Assembly (NCBI GenBank): GCA_964625015.1
Contig: CAZUZI010000004.1
Span: forward strand, 1-64,000
Reading direction: 5' to 3'
DNA from: UBA5209 sp964625015
GTDB taxonomy: Bacteria; Patescibacteriota; Dojkabacteria; SC72
DNA: 64,000 nt
Made by a program: the position numbers and the translations under genes. Shown one piece after another: positions 34,871-44,221 of the stretch; positions within the stretch are counted from its first letter, which is position 1; each line of letters opens with the position of its first letter. The notes below the pieces were generated by a model. The model did no database searches, had not been told where the DNA came from, and saw only the letters and a list, made by a program, of their open reading frames with translations.

Positions 34871-36088
34871 TTAATCAGAAATTGGTTTTATGTGATATAT
34901 GTATCTACCACACTTAAGTGTATATTGTTTAGACTGTGACAGTGTTAGCTCTGTGTTCCAGTCTGTTAATTTCTCTTCATTTACTTTTACTCCACCCTGC
35001 TCAATTAATCTTCTTGCTTCTCCTTTACTGTTTGTAATATTTAACTCAACAATTATATCTATTATCTTCTTACTTATTACTTCTCTCTCAGGTATTTCAC
35101 TTGTTATATCTTTCCTTTGAAATACGCTTTCAAAGTATCTTTGTGCAGAGAGAGCTTCTTCTTCTCCTTTAATATCCTTTGTAATCTCGTATGCAAGTTC
35201 CTTTTTTATATTGATTGGATTCTCTCCTGAGGTTAATCTCTTTTCTATCTCTTTCACATCTTCCATATTAAAGTCTGTTAGTATTTCAAAACCTATGAGT
35301 AATTGAGAATCTTCAAAGGCCATAACCTTGCCGTATATGTCATTTGAGCTATCACTTAGCTTTATCATATTTCCTTCAGACTTACCCATTTTTGTTCCAT
35401 CTGCAGTTGAAAGCAGTTTCCCTGCTAATACAATTTTTTCTTTATTTAATCTACTTCTTACTAAATCTCTTCCTGCAAGCATATTAAAGAGTTGATCGTT
35501 TCCTCCTACTTCTACATCTATATCCATCATTACAGAGTCATATCCCTGCATCATTGGGTAGAGGAATTCGTTGAGATATATTGGTTTGTCTTCAACAATT
35601 CTTTTCTGGAACATACTTCTTTTTAGCATCTGCTGTACGGTAAATTCTGATGCTAATTCTATTATATCTGCAAAGTTAAGAGGTTCTAACCATTGAGAAT
35701 TATAAAGGACTTTTACTGGATTCTCTTTATTAAATATATCGATGATATGTGATGCTTGATCTATATATCTTCGCATATTTTCTTCTACTTGCTCTTTTGA
35801 GAGTCTAACTCTTGCAGATGTTTTGTCACTGGGGTCCCCTATTCTTGCTGTGAAATCTCCAATGAGGAATATCACATTGTGCCCTAGCTTACGGAAATCT
35901 TCTAATTTCCTCATTCCAACAGTATGTCCTATATGTAGAGTGTCCGCTGTCGGATCAAATCCTTGATATATATTTATCTTTTTCCCAGAGAGTAGTAATT
36001 CTTTAAGTATGTCAGAAGATGGGAGTATCTGTTCTACCCCCTTCGTTAAGATTCTCTCTATTATTACTGAATCTTTTAATACTTCCAT
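34871..36088 (-). CDS. tyrS: Tyrosyl-tRNA synthetase
   Basis: Class I synthetase, 405 residues. HIGH-type motif is LHIGHTVG, KMSKS-type motif is KMGKSEGN, and a C-terminal S4-like RNA-binding domain ends it (GEARRLIEQGGVKVN). TATAAT lies 10 nt before the ATG; AGGGAAA between them could be a weak ribosome-binding sequence. Normal length. Confidence 0.96.
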   Translation of the reverse strand: MEVLKDSVIIERILTKGVEQILPSSDILKELLLSGKKINIYQGFDPTADTLHIGHTVGMRKLEDFRKLGHNVIFLIGDFTARIGDPSDKTSARVRLSKEQVEENMRRYIDQASHIIDIFNKENPVKVLYNSQWLEPLNFADIIELASEFTVQQMLKRSMFQKRIVEDKPIYLNEFLYPMMQGYDSVMMDIDVEVGGNDQLFNMLAGRDLVRSRLNKEKIVLAGKLLSTADGTKMGKSEGNMIKLSDSSNDIYGKVMAFEDSQLLIGFEILTDFNMEDVKEIEKRLTSGENPINIKKELAYEITKDIKGEEEALSAQRYFESVFQRKDITSEIPEREVISKKIIDIIVELNITNSKGEARRLIEQGGVKVNEEKLTDWNTELTLSQSKQYTLKCGRYIYHIKPISD

Positions 36089-36098
36089 TTTCCCTAGT

Positions 36099-36104
36099 AT
36101 TATA
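36099..36104 (-). promoter_or_regulatory. -10 box TATAAT for tyrS
   Basis: Minus strand, 10-nt spacer to ATG 36088, so about 4 nt of leader at most. Confidence 0.65.
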
Positions 36105-36131
36105 TCTTCTGTGATTGATTTTTACAAAGGG

Positions 36132-37337
36132 TTATATATATTTACGATTTTTTAATCTATCAGGTAGACATTGTTGATCAGATTTTTTATTTGGTAAATC
36201 ATGATCATATTGATATCCTTTCCCATATCCAAGTTCCCCCATGAGTTTAGTTGGTGCATTTCTAATATGCATTGGAACTGGAAGATTACCGTACTTCTCG
36301 ATATCATCTTTTATCTTTATTTCAGCCATGTATGCACTGTTATCCTTAGGTGCCTTTGCTAGATATATTGCTAATTGTACTAAGAATACTCCACACTCTG
36401 GCATTCCAAGCTTTTGGCATGATTCATATACACTGTTTGCGAGTATGACAGCCTGTGGGTCACTATTACCAACATCTTCACTTGCAAACCTTAGTAGTCT
36501 TCTTGCTACATACAAAGGATCTTCACCAGCTGTTAACATTCGTTCTACCCAATATGCAGCAGCATCAGGGTTACTTGATCTCATTGATTTATGAATTGCA
36601 GAGATTATATTGTAGTGTTCCTCTCCGTTTTTGTCATAGTAAAGTGGCCTTTGTATTACCTGTTGTAATATCTCCTCTGAGATTTTTGTTTCTTTTCCTT
36701 TTGAGTTGGATTGAGCAAGAGTAACAGCCATTTCTAGTATATTGAGTGCGGATCTAATATCTCCATTTGCTAGTTTACCAAGTATTAGTAGGCTCTTTTT
36801 AGATATTTCTATTTCGGGATACTCCTGTTTTGAAATGTCAGAAATTAATTTCTCTATATCCTCTTCTGTTTGTTGTTTAAAAACAAATACCTTTGTTCTT
36901 GAAAGCAAAGCACTATTTATGCTAAAAGATGGATTCTCTGTTGTTGCACCAATTAAAATTATTATTCCTTTCTCTACATATGGAAGTAATGCATCTTGTT
37001 GTGCTTTGTTCCATCTGTGTATCTCATCTAAGAACAGTATTGTTTTTTTGTTGTACTGCTGATTAGCGATCGCAATCTTAACTATTTTTCTTAATGCCTC
37101 TTTTCCACTTGTTACAGCTTGCATCTTGTAGAAATCATAGTACAAGTTCTGTGAGATTATGTATGCAAGTGTAGTTTTACCAGTACCAGGTGGTCCCCAA
37201 AATATCATAGAGGGTATATGTCCAGCTTCTAAAAATTTTCGTATTGGACCATTTGGGCCTACAATGTGTTCCTGGCCAATGAACTGGTCTAATGATGATG
37301 GTCTATATTTTGAAGCTAATGGTTCGTATACTGGCAT
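36132..37337 (-). CDS. rarA: Replication-associated recombination ATPase RarA (MgsA)
   Basis: AAA+ clamp-loader-like ATPase acting at replication forks. The start is set at ATG 37337 (MPVYEPLASKYRP), because TACAAT sits 7 nt upstream and conserved sequence begins there; a longer frame to 37436 would run through the promoter. The product has 401 residues. Walker A is GPPGTGKTT, Walker B LFLDEIHRWNKAQQD, sensor 1 IGATTENPSF, arginine finger region NSALLSRTKVF; the C-terminal tetramerisation part (ASEDVGNSDP, GELGYGKGYQYDHD) is complete. Confidence 0.94.
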   Translation of the reverse strand: MPVYEPLASKYRPSSLDQFIGQEHIVGPNGPIRKFLEAGHIPSMIFWGPPGTGKTTLAYIISQNLYYDFYKMQAVTSGKEALRKIVKIAIANQQYNKKTILFLDEIHRWNKAQQDALLPYVEKGIIILIGATTENPSFSINSALLSRTKVFVFKQQTEEDIEKLISDISKQEYPEIEISKKSLLILGKLANGDIRSALNILEMAVTLAQSNSKGKETKISEEILQQVIQRPLYYDKNGEEHYNIISAIHKSMRSSNPDAAAYWVERMLTAGEDPLYVARRLLRFASEDVGNSDPQAVILANSVYESCQKLGMPECGVFLVQLAIYLAKAPKDNSAYMAEIKIKDDIEKYGNLPVPMHIRNAPTKLMGELGYGKGYQYDHDLPNKKSDQQCLPDRLKNRKYI

Positions 37338-37344
37338 GTATACC

Positions 37345-37350
37345 ATTGTA
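37345..37350 (-). promoter_or_regulatory. -10 box TACAAT for rarA
   Basis: Minus strand, 7-nt spacer to ATG 37337. Confidence 0.6.
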
Positions 37351-37383
37351 CACCCTCTTGGAAAATATGGAAGCTCAAAATTA

Positions 37384-37911
37384 CTAGAAGGTATACTGGT
37401 ATACCTTCTCTCCGTCCACTGTTGTCTTCTCTCCATTCATACCGTTTAATTTTTCCTTGTATGTGTATACCTTCGTACCCTTTTTTAATTCTCGTTTGAA
37501 TTTCTTTACTAATATTTCAAGTATATCTTCAGGTAAGCAGCAGTATATTACACTGTATTCAGAGAGGTCTTTATTAAAGAAACTTTCCTCTTTTACCTGT
37601 ACCTTATTACTGAATGGAAATGTAAAAAGTTTTGATATCTTAAAGTATATTAATGGGATTGGACTAATTTCATATCCGATTGATTTGCATCGATACTGCC
37701 TATATGTTTCTAAAACGATTCTACCATCTCCACTTCCTAGGTCCGCAAATGTATCCGTAGATGTTAGTTTAAAGAGATTTACAATCTTCTTTATACTTTT
37801 TCTCGGTGTTGTATAGAAAGGAGAAAAGAAGTTTATTGCTAGGGATACAATATATGCCAGGAAAAGCATTGAGACTAAAAGTATTATTGCGAGTGCTAAA
37901 CCGCTTGGCAT
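37384..37911 (-). CDS. Membrane-anchored SAM methyltransferase, FAM173-like
   Basis: A 175-residue protein with one N-terminal membrane helix (about 5-27) and a compact class I methylase: FADLGSGDGRIVLET (SAM motif I) followed by GYEISPIPLIY. This helix-plus-methylase layout resembles the FAM173/ATPSc-lysine methylase group, whose eukaryotic members modify mitochondrial membrane proteins. The substrate is unknown here, probably a membrane protein. The last codons (EKVYQYTF) are encoded by a perfect palindrome. Divergent from truB with a 36-nt gap. Confidence 0.8.
   Translation of the reverse strand: MPSGLALAIILLVSMLFLAYIVSLAINFFSPFYTTPRKSIKKIVNLFKLTSTDTFADLGSGDGRIVLETYRQYRCKSIGYEISPIPLIYFKISKLFTFPFSNKVQVKEESFFNKDLSEYSVIYCCLPEDILEILVKKFKRELKKGTKVYTYKEKLNGMNGEKTTVDGEKVYQYTF
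37386..37409. repeat. 24-bp perfect palindrome at a gene end
   Basis: Arms of 11 bp (AGAAGGTATAC and GTATACCTTCT) flank a 2-base centre. It covers the last codons of the methyltransferase and lies about 36 bp upstream of the rarA -10 box. It could be a strong hairpin ending the upstream message or an operator for rarA. Confidence 0.85.
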
Positions 37912-37933
37912 ATGAGATAATGTATAGATTAAA

Positions 37934-37939
37934 TATTAT
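37934..37939 (+). promoter_or_regulatory. -10 box TATTAT for truB
   Basis: The spacer to ATG 37948 is 8 nt. Confidence 0.55.
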
Positions 37940-37947
37940 CTTAGTAT

Positions 37948-38649
37948 ATGATAGACGGAATTTTACTAATAGACAAGGAGGAAGGTATTTCTTCTTACGA
38001 TGTTATTAGAAAAGTTAAAAAGATTGTTGGAAAAAGTGAAAAAATTGGACATAGCGGTACGCTTGATCCATTTGCAAGTGGTCTCCTTATCCTTCTATTT
38101 GGAAAGGCAACAAAATTGATGAATACATTCCTGTCTTTAAAAAAGAGATATCTTGTAGAAGGTGTCTTGGGTATATCTACTGATACACAGGATATAACGG
38201 GGAATGTATTAAAACAGAGTGGGAATACAACTACGATAGAGGATATTCAACAGGTAATTGAGAACAATTTCTTAGGCAATATATTACAAACGCCACCACT
38301 TTTTTCAGCAAAGAGGGTAAATGGAAAAAGGGCATATGAGATAGCCAGAAAGGGAGAAAGTGTCGAATTGAAACCAAAAGAGATAACCATTTATGAGTTT
38401 GATGTAATGCAGTATGAATATCCAATTCTTCAATGTTCTGTTGTATGTTCTAGTGGTACATATATAAGGACATTAATTAATGATTTAGGTGTAATGCTTG
38501 ATACATTAGCAACTGCGAAGAATTTAAGGAGAGAGAGTATAGGGAGTTTTTCTGTAAATGATGCTATTGTTTCTACAGAGATTAATGAAAGTATATTAAA
38601 TAGTGTGATAGATATATCTAAAGTAAAAAGTATTTTAGAAAATGAATAA
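37948..38649 (+). CDS. truB: tRNA pseudouridine-55 synthase
   Basis: Converts U55 of tRNAs to pseudouridine. The catalytic Asp is in GHSGTLDPFASGLL; further motifs are YLVEGVLGISTDTQD and VVCSSGTYIRTL. At 233 residues it lacks the C-terminal PUA-like extension of E. coli TruB. The 3' end overlaps rsmI by 8 nt. Confidence 0.95.
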   Translation: MIDGILLIDKEEGISSYDVIRKVKKIVGKSEKIGHSGTLDPFASGLLILLFGKATKLMNTFLSLKKRYLVEGVLGISTDTQDITGNVLKQSGNTTTIEDIQQVIENNFLGNILQTPPLFSAKRVNGKRAYEIARKGESVELKPKEITIYEFDVMQYEYPILQCSVVCSSGTYIRTLINDLGVMLDTLATAKNLRRESIGSFSVNDAIVSTEINESILNSVIDISKVKSILENE

Positions 38650-39328
38650 AGGGAAGTTATATATAGTTGCAACCCCTATAGGTAATCTTGGTGATATTAC
38701 ATATAGAGCTGTAGAAGTATTGAAAAGTGTTCAATTTATCCTTGCAGAGGATACAAGAGAGAGCATTAAGTTACTAAATAGGTACGATATTAATACACAG
38801 CTCATTTCATATAGAGATCAGAATCATGAAAGAATGATAGGAAAGATTCTAGAGAAGTTAGATATGGGATTAAACCTTGCCTTAGTATCTGATAGTGGTA
38901 CACCATTAATTAGTGATCCAGGTTTTAAACTTGTTAGGCAATTAAGACAGCTTGGATATGATATTGAGAGTATTCCTGGTCCTAGTGCAATAATTGCTGG
39001 TTTATCCATTAGTGGTCTTCCTACTGATAGATTTACTTTTGTTGGTTTTCTTCCTAAATCAGAAAAAAAGAGATTAGAAATTTTAGAAACATATCTTCAA
39101 CGAGATACTACAGTAATATATGAATCTCCCAAGAGGATTTTAGATCTTCTAAGACAAGTTGAGAGTGTTAACAAAGATATATATATTGTACTTGCCAAAG
39201 ATTTGACAAAGAAGAGAGAAGAAGTGATACATGGTAATGTATCAGATGTATTAAATATCCTAAAAGAGAGGGATTATGAAAATACTCCCCATGGAGAGTT
39301 TGTCGTAATAGCTAATTTCCAAAAATAG
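38642..39328 (+). CDS. rsmI: 16S rRNA 2'-O-ribose C1402 methyltransferase RsmI
   Basis: Tetrapyrrole-methylase-fold enzyme methylating C1402 in the decoding centre. 228 residues with YIVATPIGNLGDITYRAVE, LAEDTRES, SDSGTPLISDPG and IPGPSAIIAGLSISG. It overlaps truB upstream (coupled translation) and overlaps the convergent tatD gene by 17 bp at the end. RsmH, the partner enzyme for the same nucleotide, is also in this window. Confidence 0.96.
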   Translation: MNKGKLYIVATPIGNLGDITYRAVEVLKSVQFILAEDTRESIKLLNRYDINTQLISYRDQNHERMIGKILEKLDMGLNLALVSDSGTPLISDPGFKLVRQLRQLGYDIESIPGPSAIIAGLSISGLPTDRFTFVGFLPKSEKKRLEILETYLQRDTTVIYESPKRILDLLRQVESVNKDIYIVLAKDLTKKREEVIHGNVSDVLNILKERDYENTPHGEFVVIANFQK

Positions 39329-40205
39329 TGTAGTAATTATTATCTAGAATTTCTTCGAACTTCTTAGCAGGTACATTTTTTATTTCTGCTGCTGTATTTA
39401 GTATTTCCCTTATCATTACTGGTCTTCCGTATCTTTTAATTTCTTTTCTATTTTTTCTAATACTTTGTGTTGGTAAAAACGGTCCATCTGTTTCTAATAC
39501 TATCCGTTCAACAGGTGTTCTTTTTAGTATCTCTCGAACATTCTCTCCACTTGGATATGTAATTATTCCATTAAAACCTATATAGAAGCCAAGATTGAGT
39601 ATATCTTCTAATGGCTCTATTTCTCCTGTGTAGCTATGGAATATACCTTTTACGAGTCCCTTTCCTTCTTGTGCTAATATACCTAATATATCCTCTGTAC
39701 TTTGCATACTTCCTTTACTATCTCTAGAATGGATACTCATTGGTAAGTTATTATCTACTGCTAACTTTGTTATCTGTCGAAATGTATTCTTCTGTATCTC
39801 TCTTAACTGTTCTTTGATATGTTCTTCTATTTCTATGTATTCATTCATTTCAAAATAGTCAATTCCCACCTCCCCTATTGCCTTTGCAATTCTTTTGTTT
39901 TTATTAAAGAAATCATTAAAGAGATCTATCTGCTTCTTTGCATATTTATATAGATCAATATCTCTGAGATTATTTCTATTAAGTCCTTCGCTGAAAATTG
40001 TTGGGTGTAATCCTAGTGCGAGATCTGTTATATTGGGATGTCTTCTATTTATCTCTTCAACTAATGATATTGTTTCTGAATAGTCTGCAATATCAGTAGT
40101 TTGTGCAAGTATTTTTTTACCTCCATTGACTATGAACTCCTCTATATCTGTAAAGATATTCTCTTTTAGTGGACTCATTGCAATATGTACATGTGTATCG
40201 TGCAT
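39312..40205 (-). CDS. tatD: TatD-family metal-dependent hydrolase
   Basis: The 297-residue TIM-barrel hydrolase keeps the TatD metal ligands: HxH at DTHVH, Glu in IGEVGIDY, His in PMSIHSRDS and FHSYTG, and Asp in LETDGPFLP. The family includes 3'-5' nucleases for DNA quality control. TAGAAT lies 6 nt before the ATG. The 3' end is antisense to the end of rsmI. Confidence 0.92.
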   Translation of the reverse strand: MHDTHVHIAMSPLKENIFTDIEEFIVNGGKKILAQTTDIADYSETISLVEEINRRHPNITDLALGLHPTIFSEGLNRNNLRDIDLYKYAKKQIDLFNDFFNKNKRIAKAIGEVGIDYFEMNEYIEIEEHIKEQLREIQKNTFRQITKLAVDNNLPMSIHSRDSKGSMQSTEDILGILAQEGKGLVKGIFHSYTGEIEPLEDILNLGFYIGFNGIITYPSGENVREILKRTPVERIVLETDGPFLPTQSIRKNRKEIKRYGRPVMIREILNTAAEIKNVPAKKFEEILDNNYYTIFGN

Positions 40206-40211
40206 ATGGGT

Positions 40212-40217
40212 ATTCTA
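40212..40217 (-). promoter_or_regulatory. -10 box TAGAAT for tatD
   Basis: Minus strand, 6-nt spacer to ATG 40205. Confidence 0.55.
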
Positions 40218-40270
40218 ACATACAATATATGGTATGATGTATATATTGCAGAAAATTTTGAATAATGTGA

Positions 40271-40276
40271 TACAAT
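40271..40276 (+). promoter_or_regulatory. -10 box TACAAT for the Cys-rich protein
   Basis: The spacer to ATG 40287 is 10 nt. A TTGCAG at 40246-40251 could serve as -35. Confidence 0.55.
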
Positions 40277-40286
40277 ATGTCTTGCG

Positions 40287-40994
40287 ATGGAAAAGAAATG
40301 GTATGTTAATTGGTTGGTGGTAATTACGGCGGTGTTGTTTATATCAGCTCTGGGTATTTTCATACTTTCAATACAGAATTCTCTAGGTCTAAAAAAATGT
40401 GCATATGGAGATATCGTTTTTAACGAAGGAAAGAGTTGTATATGCGATAGTAAGGGTAAAGTTGTATGTGATGATGAAGGTGATACAGGTTCTCCTATAG
40501 GGTCTGATGAGTTTACGACACAGAACTTAAGTTTTACTTCTACTTTTCAGGGTTTAATTACTGCTAAAAACAATATTGTAGAAGATATTACCTTCTCTGA
40601 TATCTCACAGGTCGGAAATATACTTAAGGTTACTGTAGAAAAGAGAACAATGTGTAATAGCTTAGATGATGTTGCTCCTCAGGTAGGATTTTATAGGGCG
40701 GATGAGGATAGAATTATTTTTACAATCGGTACTAATCTTGTTGATCCATCTTTTAATACACCTTGTGTAAGTGAAAATGTTTTCCAACTTATGAATGCAC
40801 CTGTTAAGTTTACAAATGATTTTAAAATATTCTACCAAGATGAATACGGTTCCCTTATTCCATCAGGTAATTGTATATATGAAGGATTTGTTCGTAATGA
40901 GGAAGATGTATACAACTCCTCTGATGGATGTTTCCTCTGTGTATGTAGACTAGGTCAGAACATATGTGAACAAGAAAAGAAATGTTTAGAGTAG
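40287..40994 (+). CDS. Membrane-anchored Cys-rich protein with vWC-like modules
   Basis: A 235-residue protein: N-terminal membrane helix at about 9-30, then an external part. Two Cys-rich modules flank a beta-rich middle. The first is CAYGDIVFNEGKSCICD...VCD; the second, at the C-terminus, has CIYEGFVRNEEDVY, then DGCFLCVCRLGQNIC and a final Cys. The C-x-Y-x-G...C-x-C spacing resembles von Willebrand factor type C modules and implies extracellular disulfides. Function unknown; an adhesin or receptor is possible. The 3' end overlaps mraY by 9 bp. Confidence 0.8.
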   Translation: MEKKWYVNWLVVITAVLFISALGIFILSIQNSLGLKKCAYGDIVFNEGKSCICDSKGKVVCDDEGDTGSPIGSDEFTTQNLSFTSTFQGLITAKNNIVEDITFSDISQVGNILKVTVEKRTMCNSLDDVAPQVGFYRADEDRIIFTIGTNLVDPSFNTPCVSENVFQLMNAPVKFTNDFKIFYQDEYGSLIPSGNCIYEGFVRNEEDVYNSSDGCFLCVCRLGQNICEQEKKCLE

Positions 40995-42014
40995 TCCAAC
41001 ATATATCCCAAGTATTGATAGGAAGAGTGTAAATAGCCAGAATCTCATTACTACTTTGTGCTGAGGCCATCCTATTGCTTGAAAATGGTGATGTAGTGGT
41101 GCAATCTTGAATATCCTTCTCTTAAAGAACTTCATACTGAAGATTTGTATTGCACTAGATCCCATTATTACCCAGGTTATTGAACTCATCAAGAAGTAAG
41201 CAAGTAAGTTGTCTGTTACTAATCCGATAAAGAACATAGAGAATGCTAATGGCATTGCACCTGGTCCACCGTTCCAGAATCTTGCTGGTGGTATATTGAA
41301 ATAGAGGTCAACAACCTGTACTCCAAGCATGATTGCTAAGAATGGTAGGAATTCATATTTTCCTTGTACAAGAAGTAGTACACTCATTGCCATTGTAATG
41401 ATAATGAAAATACCTATCATTAAACCATCTAATCCATCTGTTAATTCACCAGAATATATTGCAAATTGCCCTACTATTGCGGCAAGAAGTAAGATTGCAG
41501 GTGTAACTGAGACTGTTAATACATTAAATATGCTTAGTTGTGTGAATAGACCTGTTGAATACAGAAGGTACATTATTCCTAAATTAAGTAATATCGCAAC
41601 AAGTAATTTACCCAACCTCCATTCAAATGTTTCTTGAAATGCTTTTACTTTAGGGTTATTTTTAAAACCATTTGTGAATACAACAACATCTATTAATCCC
41701 CAGAAACCGAAGAGCATAAAGCCAATTAAGAGGACTTTAAGAAGAGGTGTTATCGGTATAAAGAGATATGTGATAAGTGGGACTATAATCCAGATTAGTA
41801 CCCCTCCCATGTTTGGTGTACCATTGGTTTTTGTTGCATCCATTATTCTCATAAAAGTACTGTTAGTACCCTCACGAGAACCCAATTTTGTTTTCTTTAA
41901 TCCGCTTACTTGATTGAACCTATACAGTATCTCAATCATTATTGGTGCAAAGATTACGGATGCTACTGTAGATATAAATAAGTAGTTCAAACTCTCTTTA
42001 AGTATGGGGATCAT
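40986..42014 (-). CDS. mraY: Phospho-N-acetylmuramoyl-pentapeptide transferase
   Basis: Makes lipid I from UDP-MurNAc-pentapeptide and undecaprenyl phosphate. The 342-residue protein has about ten membrane helices with the catalytic motifs NMGGVLIW, DGLDGLMIG and the C-terminal HHHFQAIGW. Last gene of the mraZ operon, 33 nt after ftsI. Confidence 0.96.
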   Translation of the reverse strand: MIPILKESLNYLFISTVASVIFAPIMIEILYRFNQVSGLKKTKLGSREGTNSTFMRIMDATKTNGTPNMGGVLIWIIVPLITYLFIPITPLLKVLLIGFMLFGFWGLIDVVVFTNGFKNNPKVKAFQETFEWRLGKLLVAILLNLGIMYLLYSTGLFTQLSIFNVLTVSVTPAILLLAAIVGQFAIYSGELTDGLDGLMIGIFIIITMAMSVLLLVQGKYEFLPFLAIMLGVQVVDLYFNIPPARFWNGGPGAMPLAFSMFFIGLVTDNLLAYFLMSSITWVIMGSSAIQIFSMKFFKRRIFKIAPLHHHFQAIGWPQHKVVMRFWLFTLFLSILGIYVGLL

Positions 42015-42047
42015 TTACTCTTTTTATTAATTTATTTACATATTATC

Positions 42048-43895
42048 TCAGTTTCTCTTCGTAATTTCCAAGTCATTTACAATTCCTAAGAATATATTTG
42101 TCCATAGAGGGACAACAGTTGGTGATGCATACTGACTTGTTTTAGGTTCTTCCATTCTTACAAGCATTACCATTTGTGCATCATCTGCCGGTGCAAAGCC
42201 AGTAAATGTTGTTATTGTTCCTTTCTCTTCATATCCTGGTCCATCTTTTTTTGCAATTTGTGCGGTACCTGTTTTACCTGCGACATAGTATTCACTAAGT
42301 AATTTTATTTCTCTTTCATTTATACCTCCATCTTCGATAACGTGGGTCATCATCTCTGCTACTTTGTCTGCAGTATTCTGTGAGACTGGTGTAGAGAGTA
42401 CCTGTGGTTTAAACTCTATTGTTTCTTTGTCATCTGATATCTCAGATATAATGTAAGGTCTCATTCGTACTCCATGATTTGCAAATGTACTTATTGCAGA
42501 TATAACTTGTAGAGGAGTTGCAGAGATACCTTGTCCATATGAAGCAGTGATTATATCTAACTTTGTCCATTGTGAAAAAGGTCTTAAATAGAAGGTTGCT
42601 TCTTCTTGTAATCCAATTCCGATGAATTTCCCAATACCAAATTCTCCTAGTTTTGAGTAATAGTATTCAGGATCTATTTCTAGGGCTGTTTGTGCTATAC
42701 ATGGATTGTTCGAGTTTTTAAGCATTTGTGCAAATGTCTGTAAACCATTAGGTTGTCTATTCCATGTACTAATCTTTCTTCCTTTTAAGTCTTCATACCC
42801 TGTCGCTTTGTATAGGTCTAAGTAACCAGTGGTATCGTTACATGTATAGTTTTCATCAACAGATCCGGATTCTAGTGCAATTGCTACCGTTATTGGTTTA
42901 TGCACAGAACCGTATTCATATACATCTGCAACTGCAAGATTCTTAAATATCCATGGATCAGATACTCTCCAATATTCATTAGGATTGTATGTTGGGTAGT
43001 TTGCCATGGAGAGAATTTCTCCTGTCTTTGGATTCATGATGATTACTGTTCCGCTCTTAGCGCCTGTTTTCTCCACTCCTTCTTTCAGATATTTTTCTAC
43101 TTTGTTTTGGATTGATGGACGGATTGTCAATTTGAAATCTTTTCCAGATCTAGGAAGTACAGGCTCATACTCTGCAGTCAATATTGTATTTCCACTTGAA
43201 TCTTTCTCTTCATATGTATATCCCTCTTTCCCAGTAATATCACCAAAGTAGAAGCCTTCAATTCCATACTGTCCAAGATCATTTCCATTCGAATCTTTTC
43301 CCATAAATCCAATAATATGAGATGCTAACTGTGCATTTGGATATATTCTTTTTACACTTTTTTCAAAGTAGAAACCAAATCCCCTTCTATCAATTTTGTC
43401 ATCTCCAAATATGTTTGCTGATTGTAGTGCATTCTTTTTTTCTGTATCTACACCTTTTGCAAGTGATGTATATACAAAATCATCTGTTATTTTACTTGCT
43501 ATTGTTTCATTCTCTACAGCTAATATCGAAGATACTGTTGCAATAAATTTCTCTTTGTTATCAAAAAATATTTTCCTGTCCTGTTCATCTGTACTTAATG
43601 TCGCATATATATTCCATATCGGTTGATCTACAGCAAGTATAGTTCCATCACTTGCCCTTATAATTCCTCTTTCTGCACTGTGCGTATTGTTATCTTCGTA
43701 TTGCTGTTTAGCCATTAATTGAAATTTTTCTGATTCGAGAACTTGCCATCTGAAAGCTTGTACAAGGACCACTAGTCCGATACATGTAAGTATGGCGATT
43801 ACAATCTTGAAGTTATTTTTCTGAATATTGGAAAAGAGGCCTTCTTTTTTACCTTTACTTTTAGCAGGGGAATGTAAATGTGTTAATCTACTCAT
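42048..43895 (-). CDS. ftsI: Class B penicillin-binding protein, FtsI-type
   Basis: Septal cross-linking transpeptidase. 615 residues: basic cytoplasmic tail, membrane anchor at about 31-49, dimerisation domain (ERGIIRASDGTILA), then transpeptidase with SVHK (GSVHKPITVA), SNN and KTGT (AGKTGTAQ). No PASTA domains. It ends in TGA. Its start overlaps ftsL by 8 nt. The operon context identifies it as FtsI rather than an elongation PBP2. Confidence 0.93.
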   Translation of the reverse strand: MSRLTHLHSPAKSKGKKEGLFSNIQKNNFKIVIAILTCIGLVVLVQAFRWQVLESEKFQLMAKQQYEDNNTHSAERGIIRASDGTILAVDQPIWNIYATLSTDEQDRKIFFDNKEKFIATVSSILAVENETIASKITDDFVYTSLAKGVDTEKKNALQSANIFGDDKIDRRGFGFYFEKSVKRIYPNAQLASHIIGFMGKDSNGNDLGQYGIEGFYFGDITGKEGYTYEEKDSSGNTILTAEYEPVLPRSGKDFKLTIRPSIQNKVEKYLKEGVEKTGAKSGTVIIMNPKTGEILSMANYPTYNPNEYWRVSDPWIFKNLAVADVYEYGSVHKPITVAIALESGSVDENYTCNDTTGYLDLYKATGYEDLKGRKISTWNRQPNGLQTFAQMLKNSNNPCIAQTALEIDPEYYYSKLGEFGIGKFIGIGLQEEATFYLRPFSQWTKLDIITASYGQGISATPLQVISAISTFANHGVRMRPYIISEISDDKETIEFKPQVLSTPVSQNTADKVAEMMTHVIEDGGINEREIKLLSEYYVAGKTGTAQIAKKDGPGYEEKGTITTFTGFAPADDAQMVMLVRMEEPKTSQYASPTVVPLWTNIFLGIVNDLEITKRN

Positions 43896-44202
43896 TATTC
43901 ATATTAGCAACAAGTGTACTATCTTCAATATATACTACTGTTTGCTGTCTGTCCTGTGTAAGATTTAATTTCTTGTCTGATAGGTCTTCTATTACTTTGA
44001 TGGAACTGTTTTTAGCTATCTCTTCTGATATCTGCCTGTTCTCTTCTACAAGATGTTCTTTCTCTGTATTTAATGCCTGAAGTTTAACTCCTAATGGTGT
44101 TAAAACTGAATTTACTACTAACTGAGATACACCAAATATTATTAGTGTTAGGATGAAGAGTTTTAATGACATATTTGATTTTCTAGTATCTGGTTGTTGC
44201 AT
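43888..44202 (-). CDS. ftsL: FtsL-like septum protein
   Basis: A 104-residue bitopic protein: short cytoplasmic head, membrane helix at about 13-32, then a coiled coil with heptads (LQALNTEKEHLVEENRQI). The sequence is weakly conserved as is normal for FtsL/DivIC; the position between rsmH and ftsI is the main evidence. Confidence 0.75.
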   Translation of the reverse strand: MQQPDTRKSNMSLKLFILTLIIFGVSQLVVNSVLTPLGVKLQALNTEKEHLVEENRQISEEIAKNSSIKVIEDLSDKKLNLTQDRQQTVVYIEDSTLVANMNNE

Positions 44203-44221
44203 TTTAGGCAGTGTGTATATA

